Source: Candidatus Bathyarchaeota archaeon | GTDB lineage: Archaea; Thermoproteota; Bathyarchaeia; Bathyarchaeales; Bathycorpusculaceae | Length of the DNA stretch: 64,000 nucleotides | Reading direction: 5' to 3' | Assembly: GCA_003151735.1 (NCBI GenBank) | Contig: PLYI01000055.1 | Location: forward strand, 124,001 to 188,000 | Shown here: positions 51,741-61,150 of the stretch, in pieces | How the letters are laid out: the number at the start of each line of letters is the position of its first letter | Numbering within the stretch: position 1 is the stretch's first letter | Made by a program: the position numbers and the translations under genes | The notes under the pieces: generated by a model | Database searches by the model: none | The model's input: only the letters and a program-made list of their open reading frames with translations | Told to the model about the DNA's origin: nothing

Positions 51741-53229
51741 GTGTGCTTGTTTTTTTGAATGTATCCATGTATTGTTCTGCGTGTCCTTCTTTCTGGAGGT
51801 ATGCGCCGTAAGCTACGAGTGCTTTCATAGCTCGGGCTGCATCTTCGGGCGACGTGAATGAGGGAACGCCAAGTCTGTCGAATCGTGAGCGGGTGTAGAG
51901 GGCCATTTCTGTTTCGCCAATGTCGCACATGACGATGGGTTTGGTGTAGTTTTCAGCGATTTTCTTTATGCCGTCGATGTATACTTCTCGGAGTCCCGGC
52001 ATGTGATGAAGTCCAAGAAGTATTATGCCGTTAACCTTCGGGTCTTGGAACATCAGGTCAGCAGCCATAACAAACATGTCATCTGTCACTGAACCTGTGA
52101 GGTCCACGGGGTTTGAAGTAGCTGCAATCTTTAGAATGATATTTTGGTCTTTTAGTTCTTGGAATTTCCGCAGTGTCTCCTCGCTGAAACGTTCCACCGT
52201 TAATCCTAAGGCTTCGCATTCGTCAACGGTCATAACTCCGGGTCCGCCTGCGTCTGTGAGTATGCCGATGTTTTTGTCCATGGCTGGAGGCTGCATGGCT
52301 AAAGCTTTGGCAATGTCGAAGAACTCCTCCATGTCACGTGCCCGTATGACTCCGCATTGTTCGAAGGCTGCATCGTAGATTTTATCTGAACCCGCGATGG
52401 CGCCTGTGTGGGAAGCAGCGGCTCTTGCGCCCGCACTACTTCTTCCTGACTTTATTACTACAACGGGTTTTTTAGCGGTTACTTTCTTGGCTATTTTAAG
52501 AAATTCCCGCCCTGCCTTGATGTCTTCGATGTACATGAGTATGACTTTTGTTTCTTTATCGTAGAGCAGGTAATGGATTATGTCGGATTCGCTGACGTCA
52601 CATTTGTTTCCGAAGCTGACGAATTTGCTAACACCCATTTGGCGCCCAGTCAAATAGTCTAATGCGGCAACACCGAATGCTCCGCTCTGCGTAATCATAG
52701 CTATGCCGCCTGGTAGGGGGCGTGGAGTTGCAACAACTTCCTCGCCTGTTGTGAGAACTTTGGTTTCGGGCAAAAACAATGTGTCGATTCCTGTTTTATG
52801 GTAGTAGACCCCCAGACAGTTGGGGCCTAAAACGCGGATTCCTCCTTTTTTAGCTATGGCAACGACTTGGTCTTCTATTTCTTTGTTGCCGACTTCCCTA
52901 AAGCCAGAGCTGATGATGATTGCAGTTTTGACTTTTTTTGCTGCTGCCTCCTCCATAATCGAAGGCACAATGCTGGCGGGAACGATAACTACGATTAATT
53001 CGATTTCTCCGGGGATTTCGGTTATGGACTTGTAGCATTTGAAGCCTAAAATCGAGGTTTCATTCGGGTTAACTGGGTACAGTTCCCCTTTGAAGACGCC
53101 CCGTTCCTTGTTAGTGGCGAAGTTTTTGAAGATTACGTGGCCTGCTTTGTCAACTTTTTTTGTTGCGCCAACCACCGCGACTGAACATGGATTAAAGAAT
53201 GCATCCATTTTCTGTAGGGTTTCTTCCAT
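51730..53229 (-). CDS. acdA: acyl-CoA synthetase (ADP-forming), alpha-type CoA-binding subunit
   Basis: The 499-residue subunit makes ATP from acetyl- or acyl-CoA in sugar and amino acid fermentation. The CoA-binding domain (about 10-135) has FNPCSVAVVGATKKVDKAGHVIFKN and RVLGPNCLGVYYHKTGID. The succinyl-CoA-like domains follow, with the catalytic His in SHTGAIAGSDKIYDAAFEQCGV. The ATP-grasp beta subunit needed for activity is not next to it. Useful with aor, which would feed organic acids. Confidence 0.93.
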   Translation of the reverse strand: MEETLQKMDAFFNPCSVAVVGATKKVDKAGHVIFKNFATNKERGVFKGELYPVNPNETSILGFKCYKSITEIPGEIELIVVIVPASIVPSIMEEAAAKKVKTAIIISSGFREVGNKEIEDQVVAIAKKGGIRVLGPNCLGVYYHKTGIDTLFLPETKVLTTGEEVVATPRPLPGGIAMITQSGAFGVAALDYLTGRQMGVSKFVSFGNKCDVSESDIIHYLLYDKETKVILMYIEDIKAGREFLKIAKKVTAKKPVVVIKSGRSSAGARAAASHTGAIAGSDKIYDAAFEQCGVIRARDMEEFFDIAKALAMQPPAMDKNIGILTDAGGPGVMTVDECEALGLTVERFSEETLRKFQELKDQNIILKIAATSNPVDLTGSVTDDMFVMAADLMFQDPKVNGIILLGLHHMPGLREVYIDGIKKIAENYTKPIVMCDIGETEMALYTRSRFDRLGVPSFTSPEDAARAMKALVAYGAYLQKEGHAEQYMDTFKKTSTPKS

Positions 53230-53330
53230 AGCTTATCCCGTTATCCCGTTAGGTGCTTGCAAGCCTTATTTTTGTTTATCCTTCAAGAAAGCTCTTTTCG
53301 GAACAACTGATTATCTATTTCGCTATTGTA

Positions 53331-54182
53331 TTAACCTTGTTTAACGGTTTTTCTTATGATTACTATGGGTTTGTGTTTGATCGCCGCCAGCATCTCCCAG
53401 CTAACAGCGTTAACGTCCACTTTGAATCTTGCCGCCATATCCCACACAGTAGCGCCTGAACCTGGACCGCGAGCTTTGTCAGCTATGTTTGTGATTTTTA
53501 ATGCTTCACTTGCCCCAAGTTTGCAGCCTGCCGCCGCGAGGGGTGTTGAGCTTCTCTTAAGCTTGAGCATTCTGCCAAGGATGAAGGTGCCGCTTGCTCC
53601 CATGGAATGGATGCCTCTTAGGGGTTTTGGTCTTGGGGTAAAAAAGAAATTATGGAACTTGTAGGTTTTGTCAGTGTCAGCAATTATCACGCAAACATTC
53701 TTTTTTAGTTCAGCAGCAATTTGCATTTGAATTTTCTGCGCCAATTCCTCTGCATTGCTCAATGGCAGGCTCACATAGGAGTAAGGCAAATTTGAGCCGT
53801 CGATGCCTCCTTCCGAACCGAACATCAGCGTCTGCCAAAAACCCGCGTACTGTAGGGCAACTTGTTTGTGGCGGCTGCCAGACTCGAGCGGGTAATTGCG
53901 CAGTCGCTTTAGCAGTCGCGGTCCAAACCCGCACAACATCCCAAGTGGGTAGCCCCAGACGATGCGCATCCAGAAATGCGCCAAACCCCTTGCTGTTAGA
54001 CTCGGTTTAACAGCGCTTTCATCAACCATGCTGCCCAGCGCTGTTGAAATTGCTTTTTCAGATACGACCACGTAGTCGCCGTTTTCAACCGTGTCTGCGA
54101 TGACATGGATTATTTTGTCTGTGTAGTTGTCGTTGGGTTTCCAGTAATTGGTTGTAATCGCCAACGCTGTGTACTTAGTCAT
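53331..54182 (-). CDS. coenzyme F420-0:L-glutamate ligase-like protein
   Basis: The 283-residue protein has YVVVSEKAISTALGSMVDESAVKPS near residues 37-62, DGSNLPYSYVSLPLSNAEELAQKI, IIADTDKTYKFHNFFFTPRP and IADKARGPGSGATVWDMAARF. These agree with the CofE/F420-0 gamma-glutamyl ligase family (COG1478), which adds glutamates to F420. No other F420 genes are in the window and relatives may act on other substrates. Cytosolic. Confidence 0.85.
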   Translation of the reverse strand: MTKYTALAITTNYWKPNDNYTDKIIHVIADTVENGDYVVVSEKAISTALGSMVDESAVKPSLTARGLAHFWMRIVWGYPLGMLCGFGPRLLKRLRNYPLESGSRHKQVALQYAGFWQTLMFGSEGGIDGSNLPYSYVSLPLSNAEELAQKIQMQIAAELKKNVCVIIADTDKTYKFHNFFFTPRPKPLRGIHSMGASGTFILGRMLKLKRSSTPLAAAGCKLGASEALKITNIADKARGPGSGATVWDMAARFKVDVNAVSWEMLAAIKHKPIVIIRKTVKQG

Positions 54183-54269
54183 TGATTAGGGCACACTACA
54201 ACTGCACAGTTTGGGGTTTATCCTAATAAAGGCTTAAGCCGTCGCATCTACCGTATAGTTGAATTGGGG

Positions 54270-55325
54270 CTAAAATAGCGAGTATGGGAAACCTTGGTTG
54301 TTCTGGTACAGTTTGCCTTTTATTGGGATTTGTTGTCCGCATACGGGGCAGCGCATGTCAAGAGTTAGGTTCCACTTAGTTATATCGAAGCTGTTACGTT
54401 TGATGACGGCTGTATCGCAGTTGGGGCAGTAAGTGTTTTCGCCTGGGTGACCTGGCACGTTTCCCATGTAAACATAGTTTAGCCCTTGGTTTTTAGCAGT
54501 CAAGTATGCCTGCTCCATCTCCTTCACGCCCGTTGCAGGTATAGTGGTCATCTTATATTCGGGATGAAAACGAAGCAAGTGAAAAGGTGTGTCTGCCCCG
54601 AGATAGTTTTTGATCCATTTAGCCATTTCACGGATCCTATCCAATGAGTCACCTACTTTTGGGACAACTAGGTTGGTTAATTCTATGTGGACGCCATGGA
54701 GTTTGAGTTCTTTTAGGGTTTCGTATATGGGTTCAACGCTGGGCACTGCCATGACTGATTTGTAGAAGTCGGGATCGCCGCCGCCTTTAAAGTCAATCGT
54801 CGCAGCATCTAAGTATGGTGCAATGGTCTTGACGGCTTCAGGTGTCATGTAACCGTTGCTGACAAACGTGTTAAACAAGCCTGCGTCATGCGCAAGTTTT
54901 GCCGTGTCGTGCGCGTACTCCATGAAGATTGTGGGTTCAGTGTAGGTGTAACTGATTCCTTGGCAACCAGCGTTTTTTGCTGACTTGACCACTTCTTCAG
55001 GCGGAAAAGGGTTGCCTGCGATTTCTTTATCTTGGCTTATCATCCAGTTATCGCAGAATTGGCAACGGAAATTGCAGCCAGCCGCCGCAATCGACATAAC
55101 CAACGCCCCTGGGTTGAAGTGTGAGAGGGGTTTTTTGCTTATGGGGTCTACGCCTGCTGAAACAGCTTTGCCATAGTTTAATGTGTAGAGGACGCCGCCT
55201 TTGTTTTGCCGGACCAAACAGAACCCGGTTGCGTCATCGCTAATTAGGCAGCGCCTGGCACACAGGCAGCATTTTACTTTGCCTTCACTCTGCTTCTCAT
55301 ACAACATGGCTTCATGTAAAGACAT
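54270..55325 (-). CDS. radical SAM protein of the AmmeMemoRadiSam type (AmrS-like)
   Basis: The 351-residue radical SAM enzyme has the cluster motif C-x3-C-x2-C (AAAGCNFRCQFCDNWMISQ), an N-terminal Cys-rich stretch (KCCLCARRCLISDDATGFC) and a C-terminal zinc-ribbon-like YCPNCDTAVIKRN and MRCPVCGQQ. The pattern fits AmmeMemoRadiSam AmrS, often beside Memo and AMMECR1, but those partners are absent here. It also resembles pyruvate-formate-lyase-activating enzymes. It uses SAM to generate a 5'-deoxyadenosyl radical; the substrate is not known. Confidence 0.9.
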   Translation of the reverse strand: MSLHEAMLYEKQSEGKVKCCLCARRCLISDDATGFCLVRQNKGGVLYTLNYGKAVSAGVDPISKKPLSHFNPGALVMSIAAAGCNFRCQFCDNWMISQDKEIAGNPFPPEEVVKSAKNAGCQGISYTYTEPTIFMEYAHDTAKLAHDAGLFNTFVSNGYMTPEAVKTIAPYLDAATIDFKGGGDPDFYKSVMAVPSVEPIYETLKELKLHGVHIELTNLVVPKVGDSLDRIREMAKWIKNYLGADTPFHLLRFHPEYKMTTIPATGVKEMEQAYLTAKNQGLNYVYMGNVPGHPGENTYCPNCDTAVIKRNSFDITKWNLTLDMRCPVCGQQIPIKGKLYQNNQGFPYSLF

Positions 55326-55509
55326 AACAATCCACTAAGAGAATAGAGAATTTTTGCCCTTAAAAGCATTAACTTAAGGGCGTATTCATAAAGGATTTTA
55401 GGTAACTTACCAACAATTCATAGATGCTGAAAAAATTGGGCAAGTATTGTAAATATCTCAGTTCCCGTCGAAGGAAAAAAGTGCTTGCAGAGTAAAAAGG
55501 GAGTAAAAC

Positions 55510-55663
55510 ATGAGGCGACTTCCTTTTCGAAAAATACTATGGATACCGAAGATTAAGAGGCAAAGATGCGTTCGAGGAACTGAAGCACCTTTTTACGAAT
55601 GAGGACTTGAAAGCAATAAGGGAATCGAGCAAAGATTTTAGGGAAAATTTTGCCTTCGGATAA
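55510..55663 (+). pseudogene. small broken gene in the amrS/his spacer (low support)
   Basis: A protein-like frame ending at TAA 55661-55663 reads FEKYYGYRRLRGKDAFEELKHLF and on to ENFAFG, but its own frame has no start codon after TGA at 55511. An ATG at 55510 in the neighbouring frame gives MRRLPF and would join it with one base removed at about 55527. I read it as one 50-residue gene with a frameshift or a truncated remnant. The rest of the 355-base spacer has no gene. Confidence 0.3.
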
Positions 55664-55680
55664 TTGGAAGCCTTTGTGTC

Positions 55681-56016
55681 CTACAGTATTTTGTTGAAGA
55701 AGCAGCTGTATTCGCCTGTGTGGCATGCAGGGCCAGTCTGTTCAACCACGTATAGCAGTGAATCGTAGTCGCAGTCCGTTGCGACGGAGATGACTTTTTG
55801 GGTGTGTCCTGAGGTTTCTCCTTTAACCCAGATTTCGTTGCGGCTTCTGCTCCAGTAGGTGGCTTTCTTGGTTTTCAGCGTCAATTCCACGGCTTCTTTG
55901 TTGGCGTATGCTTGCATCAAGATTGCCTTTGTTTTTGCATCTTGCACGACAACTGGAATGAGTCCATTATTTTTTTTGAAATCTAGTTTTCCAAGTAATT
56001 CTTGTTCCGTGGTCAT
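55681..56016 (-). CDS. hisI: phosphoribosyl-AMP cyclohydrolase
   Basis: The 111-residue enzyme opens the adenine ring of PR-AMP in step three of histidine synthesis. Markers are [54 protein letters not shown] and the zinc residues [27 protein letters not shown]. Stand-alone, without a HisE domain. Its start overlaps the hisF stop by four bases. Last gene of the his operon. Confidence 0.97.
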   Translation of the reverse strand: MTTEQELLGKLDFKKNNGLIPVVVQDAKTKAILMQAYANKEAVELTLKTKKATYWSRSRNEIWVKGETSGHTQKVISVATDCDYDSLLYVVEQTGPACHTGEYSCFFNKIL

Positions 56017-56813
56017 TGTCTAATTGTCACCCCCATTTTGCGCAAGTAATCTTTCACAACGGGGACGGGGTACTGATTGTAATGGAAAATTGAGGCTGCC
56101 AGCGCCGCGTCCGCTTTGCCCTCGGTCAAGACGTCGAGGAGGTGCTTTGGGGTACCTGCTCCGCCGCTTGCAATGATGGGCACGTTAACGCGTTCGGAAA
56201 TTGCTCGGGTCAACTCTATGTCATAGCCGTCCTTTGTACCATCTTTATCCATGGATGTTACAAGGAACTCGCCTGCGCCAAGCTTCTCAGCCTGCAACGC
56301 CCACGCTAAAGCGTCGATCCCTGTGGGTTTCCGTCCTCCATAAGTGACTACCTCAAACCACAATTTGCCCTCGCCAGTTTCAACCATAATTTTGTTTTTG
56401 CTTTGTGTGCGGTTCCTTTTGGCGTCGATGGCGACGACTACGCATTGTCGACCGAAAACATCCGCCAGCTCTGAGATTAGTTTGGGTTTTTCAACTGCCG
56501 CTGTGTTAACTGAAACTTTGTCGGCGCCGCTGCATAAAACCAGCCTTGCATCCGCAACATTTCGGATTCCGCCGCCGACGGTGAAGGGAATACTGATTGC
56601 TTTGGCTACGCCTTCAACAACGCCTCGCAAGATATCTCGCTTCTCTGAGGAAGCTGTAATGTCGAGGAATACTAGTTCGTCTGCGCCCTGGTCGGAATAG
56701 CGTTTAGCCATTTCAACTGGGTCGCCTGCGCATTTTGGATTCAGGAAGTTTATGCATTTGACAACTTTTCCGTGGTCAACATCGAGGCATGGAATGATAC
56801 GTTTTGCAAGCAC
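56013..56813 (-). CDS. hisF: imidazole glycerol phosphate synthase subunit HisF (cyclase)
   Basis: The 266-residue TIM-barrel cyclase uses ammonia from HisH to form IGP and AICAR. Key features: [28 protein letters not shown] with the catalytic Asp, [48 protein letters not shown] and [10 protein letters not shown]. Four-base overlap with hisI. Confidence 0.97.
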   Translation of the reverse strand: MLAKRIIPCLDVDHGKVVKCINFLNPKCAGDPVEMAKRYSDQGADELVFLDITASSEKRDILRGVVEGVAKAISIPFTVGGGIRNVADARLVLCSGADKVSVNTAAVEKPKLISELADVFGRQCVVVAIDAKRNRTQSKNKIMVETGEGKLWFEVVTYGGRKPTGIDALAWALQAEKLGAGEFLVTSMDKDGTKDGYDIELTRAISERVNVPIIASGGAGTPKHLLDVLTEGKADAALAASIFHYNQYPVPVVKDYLRKMGVTIRQ

Positions 56814-56816
56814 TTT

Positions 56817-57542
56817 TTAGGCTCCTATTTTTTCTATGGCTTCTTTTAGGGTGAAGCGTCCTTCATAAAGGGCTTTCCCGATGACAGCGCCTTCGACCCC
56901 GATTTCTTTTAGAGCTACCAAATCACCTATGCTTCCGATTCCGCCTGCTGCCACAATTTTGGCATTTGGATATAGGGTGGCTTGGCTGAGCGTATGTAAG
57001 TCTGGACCGTCAAGCATACCATCCTGCGCAATAGAAGTTATAAGGAAACGGCGAACACCAAGCGCGCTGTATTTTTCAAACGCGTCCTCAACAGTCATTG
57101 CCGTTGCGGTTTTCCATCCTTCAATCATAATTTGCCCATCCTTATTGTCTAAAGCTACGATGACTGAGTCAGCGCCGAATTTTTTCTGGATCTTTCCAAT
57201 AGCTGATGGGTCGCTGAAGGCTAAGGCGCCGAGAATGACTTGAGTGATACCTATTTTGAAGAGTTTTTCAGCAATTTCGTAACTGCGGATTCCGCCGCCG
57301 ACTTGAATGGATAATTTAACATTTTTAGCAACCTCAGCAATGACTGAGTGGTTATCACCAATTCCGAAAGCCGCATCCAAATCGATAATGTGTAACTTCC
57401 CAGCGCCCTCACCTCGCCAACGTTTCGCTGCTTCAAGAGGGGTGCCGAATTTGTTTTCATATGTTTTGGCGGTTTTGGCTTCGCCGCGGGTCAAACGGAC
57501 GATTTTGCCGTTCATTAAATCGATTGCTGGAATTAACTGCAT
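56817..57542 (-). CDS. hisA: ProFAR isomerase
   Basis: The roughly 241-residue TIM-barrel enzyme opens the ribose ring of ProFAR. Begins MQLIPAIDLMNGKIVRLTRG, then LHIIDLDAAFG, VGGGIRSYEIAEKLFKIGITQVILG and AAGGIGSIGDLVALKEIGVEGAVIGKALYEG. I chose the ATG at 57542, with AGGTGA eight bases upstream; a GTG at 57554 overlaps the hisH stop. Confidence 0.96.
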   Translation of the reverse strand: MQLIPAIDLMNGKIVRLTRGEAKTAKTYENKFGTPLEAAKRWRGEGAGKLHIIDLDAAFGIGDNHSVIAEVAKNVKLSIQVGGGIRSYEIAEKLFKIGITQVILGALAFSDPSAIGKIQKKFGADSVIVALDNKDGQIMIEGWKTATAMTVEDAFEKYSALGVRRFLITSIAQDGMLDGPDLHTLSQATLYPNAKIVAAGGIGSIGDLVALKEIGVEGAVIGKALYEGRFTLKEAIEKIGA

Positions 57543-57550
57543 CTGCAAGT

Positions 57551-58156
57551 TCACCTAATCACGGTTTTAGCAAAGTTTTTGAGGATTTGCAGGCCGATGG
57601 CGCCTGATTTTTCTGGGTGGAACTGGGTGCCGTAGATGTTTTTGTTGGCTACTGCTGAGGTGAAGGTTGTTCCGTACTCGGTTTGGGTGATGACTATCTT
57701 CTTGTCTTTGGGGACGGGGTAAAGTGAGTGCACGAAGTAAACGTATGTGCCCTCGGGTATGCCGTCGAAGAGTTCGTTTTGCTTTACGATGCTTAGTGTA
57801 TTCCAGCCCATATGCGGAACCTTTACGGTGTTGGGCAACTGCATATTTTTTCCTTTGAAAAACGCTAATCCCGTTCCTGGTCCTTCTTGGCTGGATTCAA
57901 AGAAAAGTTGCAGCCCCAAGCAGATTCCAAGGAGCGGTGTGCCGTCGTTGATTTTTGTTTGGAGGATTTCTTTGACTGGATCCAGTTTATCCGAAGCTGC
58001 GGTGAAGCTGCCGACTCCTGGCAACGCAATAGCATCTGCTTTAGCTAAGTCTTTGGTTGTGGTGCCTATTGTTGCTGTCAAACCTGCTTTCTCCAGAGCC
58101 GTTTTTAAGCTAAGGAGATTTCCGACGCCGTAATCGAAAATGACTGCCTCTGGCAT
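57551..58156 (-). CDS. hisH: imidazole glycerol phosphate synthase subunit HisH (glutaminase)
   Basis: The 201-residue class I glutamine amidotransferase feeds ammonia to HisF. The triad is the Cys in LLGICLGLQLFFESS, with His and Glu in YGTQFHPEKSG. The start is VIFDYGVGNLLSLKTALEKAG. It begins at the stop of hisB (shared base). Confidence 0.97.
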   Translation of the reverse strand: MPEAVIFDYGVGNLLSLKTALEKAGLTATIGTTTKDLAKADAIALPGVGSFTAASDKLDPVKEILQTKINDGTPLLGICLGLQLFFESSQEGPGTGLAFFKGKNMQLPNTVKVPHMGWNTLSIVKQNELFDGIPEGTYVYFVHSLYPVPKDKKIVITQTEYGTTFTSAVANKNIYGTQFHPEKSGAIGLQILKNFAKTVIR

Positions 58157-58731
58157 CAGATAACTCCCTTGGAACTGGGCACGCCTTTGCGTCTGGGATC
58201 TATGGCTACCGCTTGGCGAAGCGAGAGCGCAAGAGCTTTGACTGCGGCTTCCGCTTTGTGGTGGTCGTTGCTGCCGTACTCAACGAAGATGTGCACGTTT
58301 GCTTGAAGTGCATTAGCGAGGGATTCGAAGAAGTGGTTGATGTCTTCTGTTGGCATTTCTTCCACTTTTTTGCCGCGGAGTTTGAGGTCGATTTTGAAGT
58401 AGGGACGCTTGACGAGGTCGACTGCGGCGAAGGCGAGGGAGCAGTCCATGGGTGCGGCGGCGTTGCCGAAGCGTGTGATGCCTTCGCGTGTGCCCAATGC
58501 CTTGCTAAGTGCGTCGCCTAAGCCTATTGCTAGGTCTTCGATGCAGTGATGCACCAAGTCGCCTTTGACTGACGCCGTTATATCAATTAAGCTGTGTGTT
58601 GCAAGCGAGGTAAGCATGTGGTCAAGGAATGGCACGGCAGTGTTTACAGTTGCTTTTCCTTCGCCGTCAAGGTTCACAGATACTTTAACTTCGGTTTCTT
58701 TGGTTTTACGGTAAACTTCCTGAGTCCTCAT
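58156..58731 (-). CDS. hisB: imidazoleglycerol-phosphate dehydratase
   Basis: The 191-residue enzyme makes imidazole acetol phosphate. Residues VPFLDHMLTSLATHSLIDITAS, DLVHHCIEDLAIGLGDALSKALG, APMDCSLAFAAVDL and YGSNDHHKAEAAVKALALSLRQA hold the metal-binding histidines. No phosphatase domain is fused, as in most archaea. Confidence 0.97.
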   Translation of the reverse strand: MRTQEVYRKTKETEVKVSVNLDGEGKATVNTAVPFLDHMLTSLATHSLIDITASVKGDLVHHCIEDLAIGLGDALSKALGTREGITRFGNAAAPMDCSLAFAAVDLVKRPYFKIDLKLRGKKVEEMPTEDINHFFESLANALQANVHIFVEYGSNDHHKAEAAVKALALSLRQAVAIDPRRKGVPSSKGVI

Positions 58732-59852
58732 GTTTCTTCCTCTTGAATTTCTTTTAATGCCTCGATTAGTTTAGCGTTCATTTCAGGCAAGCCAACGGTG
58801 ACTCGGAAACAGTTTTCGTACTGGAGGATTTTGCCCCATTTCTTAACCATAATTCCCTTCCAAAGCAGCTTCTGGTTAACTAATTCGCAGGGCTTTTGTG
58901 TGTTCATCAGCAGGAAGTTGGCTTGCGAATCGAAGGTTTGTACGCCATCTATTTCGTTGAGTTCCTTTATCAGTTTTGCCCGCTCAACCTTAACCTGCCT
59001 GACAGATTCCATCATTAAACCAACGTTGTCCAGCATCTTGATGCCCATTCTAAGAGTGAAACCACTCACTGGATACGGCAGAGGCGTTTTCTCCGTTAAA
59101 ATCTTAGCTAACTCGGGATTCGCCACGGCGTAACCAAGCCGAAGCGCTGCCAAACCAAACGCTTTGGAGAAGGTGCGCAGAATAATCATGTTCTCAAATT
59201 CCCGTATCTTTGGCACAAATGAGTAATCAGCAAATTCGCCGTAGGCCTCATCCAAGATGACTACGCCTGGGAAAGCTTTGGCTAGGGCTTCGATGTCTTC
59301 TAGTTTGTACTGTGTTGCGGTGGGGCTGTTGGGTGAGCAGAGATAGAGGAGCCGTGTTTTGTCTGAGAACTTGGATGTCATTCCTTTAACGTCGAGTTGT
59401 AGGTTTTTTTTAAGGGGAACGGTGATGTATTCGCCTTCCTGACGTTTAACGCAGAGCCGTGGAATGGAAAATGTTGGTGTAAATGAGACTGCGGCGTCGC
59501 CTTTTTCGATGAAGAGCCTTATGATGCGGTCGATTAATTCGTCGCTTGCGTTGCCAACGACAAGATAGTCCTTTGGAACTTTCATGTATTCGGTGAGTTT
59601 TTCACGCAGTTTAACCTCTTCATCTTCAGGGTACATGCGGAGGTCAATCTCATCCGCCAACTCCTTAACCAGCTTAGCCTGCTTCACACGTGGCATGAAC
59701 AGGTTCTCGTTGAAGTTAAGTTTGAGTATCTGTTTTGTTGTGACGCCCAGTTGCTTCGCTACCGTTTCAGGCGTTACTCCAGCAGAGTAGCAGTCTATTG
59801 CCTGGAGTTTTTCGAGCTTTTGTTTTAACCATTTTTTGTAGGATTCGCTCAT
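58728..59852 (-). CDS. hisC: histidinol-phosphate aminotransferase
   Basis: The 374-residue PLP enzyme makes histidinol phosphate. Features: ILKLNFNENLF near the start, LVVGNASDELIDRIIRLFIEKGD, LYLCSPNSPTATQY, VVILDEAYGEFADYS and LRTFSKAFGLAALRLGYAVANP with the PLP Lys. Overlaps hisB by four bases. Confidence 0.96.
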   Translation of the reverse strand: MSESYKKWLKQKLEKLQAIDCYSAGVTPETVAKQLGVTTKQILKLNFNENLFMPRVKQAKLVKELADEIDLRMYPEDEEVKLREKLTEYMKVPKDYLVVGNASDELIDRIIRLFIEKGDAAVSFTPTFSIPRLCVKRQEGEYITVPLKKNLQLDVKGMTSKFSDKTRLLYLCSPNSPTATQYKLEDIEALAKAFPGVVILDEAYGEFADYSFVPKIREFENMIILRTFSKAFGLAALRLGYAVANPELAKILTEKTPLPYPVSGFTLRMGIKMLDNVGLMMESVRQVKVERAKLIKELNEIDGVQTFDSQANFLLMNTQKPCELVNQKLLWKGIMVKKWGKILQYENCFRVTVGLPEMNAKLIEALKEIQEEET

Positions 59853-61150
59853 TTTTCAAGCCTTGCCATTATTGCTTTGTAGTGGTTGGGAAGGTTTTCT
59901 GCCTCCGTCAATACCTTGATGCTGTCTTTTACTCTTTCTAAACCCACTCTTGTACTTTCAACTATGCTTACTCGCCGCATAAAGTCAAAAGCGGATAAGC
60001 CTGAAAACGACTGTGCAAAGCCGCCAGTTGGCAATACGTGGTTGGTTCCGCTTCCGTAGTCGCTTAGGGCAACGGGGCTGTAGGGTCCTAAAAGTATCAA
60101 GCCAGCGGTGAGTTTCTCAGCTAACTCTTTGGGGTTGGTAGTCATGACTTCTAAGTGCTCCGCGGCAAACTGATTCACCAAACCGATTGCTTCTTCCATG
60201 CTGCTGCAAACTATTATGAAGCCGTATTTGGCGAGTGCTTCAGATATTTTTTCGCTTCTCCCAGTTGAAGAGGCAACTTTGGCGAGATTCTCTTGTACAT
60301 TCTTTGCGACCTTCTCTGAAGTCGTTATGACTCCGGCAACGCTGTCGCCTCCATGCTCAGCCTGCGAAATCATATCAAAAGCAATCAGCCGTGCATCAGC
60401 CGACTCATCCGCCAACACGAGCACTTCACTTGGGCCTGCAGGCATATCAATCGCAACATCTGTTGAAACCAGAACCTTCGCCGCCGTAACGTATTTGCTG
60501 CCTGGACCGACGATTTTTCGCACGGACATAATGGTTTTTGTTCCGTAAGCCAAAGCAGCTATAGCTTGGGCGCCTCCAACTCTGTAGACCTCATCGACTC
60601 CACAGATGTCGGCGGCGACAAGCACAAGCGGGTTAACTTTGCCCTTAGCATCCGACGGAGAACAAACGACAATTCTTGGGACTCCCGCTACTTTGGCAGG
60701 AACCGCATTCATAACGAGGGTGCTTGGATAAGCGGCTTGTCCACCTGGAACGTAACATCCGACACTTTCGATTGGACGCAAAACAGTTTGAACCGATATT
60801 CCGTCATTTGTGGTTTTAATGTCGGTTTGAGTGAGCAATTGCTTTTGGAAATTGTTGACTTTTTGTTGCATGAATTTTAAAGCAGAGATTTGTTGGGGGC
60901 TGGTCTTGTTGTAGGCTTCTTTAATTTCCCTGGGTTTGACTTTGAGTTCTCGCAGGGATAACTCGGCTTTGTCAAATTTGAGGGCAAATTCTACTAGTGC
61001 CCCATCGCCGCTTGCTCTAACTTCATTAATGATGGCTTTAACGTTGATTTCGAGTTCTTCCGTAGCTTTCTGGTCTGCCTGCTGCCTTCTAAACCAGTCG
61101 GCAGGCAACTCCTTGGAGTTCCAAACTTTTACGGTGAATCCTTTTTGCAT
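59849..61150 (-). CDS. hisD: histidinol dehydrogenase
   Basis: The 433-residue zinc enzyme oxidises histidinol to histidine with two NAD. Typical parts: ESVGCYVPGGQAAYPSTLVMNAVPAKVAGV, VYRVGGAQAIAALAYGTKTI, VGPGSKYVTAAKVLV, MPAGPSEVLVLADESADARLIAFDMISQAEHGGDSVAGVIT and SDYGSGTNHVLPTGGFAQSFSGLSAFDFMRR. Overlaps hisG by 22 bases, so a little re-initiation may occur. Confidence 0.97.
   Translation of the reverse strand: MQKGFTVKVWNSKELPADWFRRQQADQKATEELEINVKAIINEVRASGDGALVEFALKFDKAELSLRELKVKPREIKEAYNKTSPQQISALKFMQQKVNNFQKQLLTQTDIKTTNDGISVQTVLRPIESVGCYVPGGQAAYPSTLVMNAVPAKVAGVPRIVVCSPSDAKGKVNPLVLVAADICGVDEVYRVGGAQAIAALAYGTKTIMSVRKIVGPGSKYVTAAKVLVSTDVAIDMPAGPSEVLVLADESADARLIAFDMISQAEHGGDSVAGVITTSEKVAKNVQENLAKVASSTGRSEKISEALAKYGFIIVCSSMEEAIGLVNQFAAEHLEVMTTNPKELAEKLTAGLILLGPYSPVALSDYGSGTNHVLPTGGFAQSFSGLSAFDFMRRVSIVESTRVGLERVKDSIKVLTEAENLPNHYKAIMARLEK

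Noticed and set aside
53762-54010. 82-residue plus-strand frame within the CofE-like gene
   Set aside because: Antisense to a well-supported gene; no ribosome site or family similarity.
57251-57460. Small frames inside the his genes
   Set aside because: They are shadow frames within hisA and the other strongly supported his genes.
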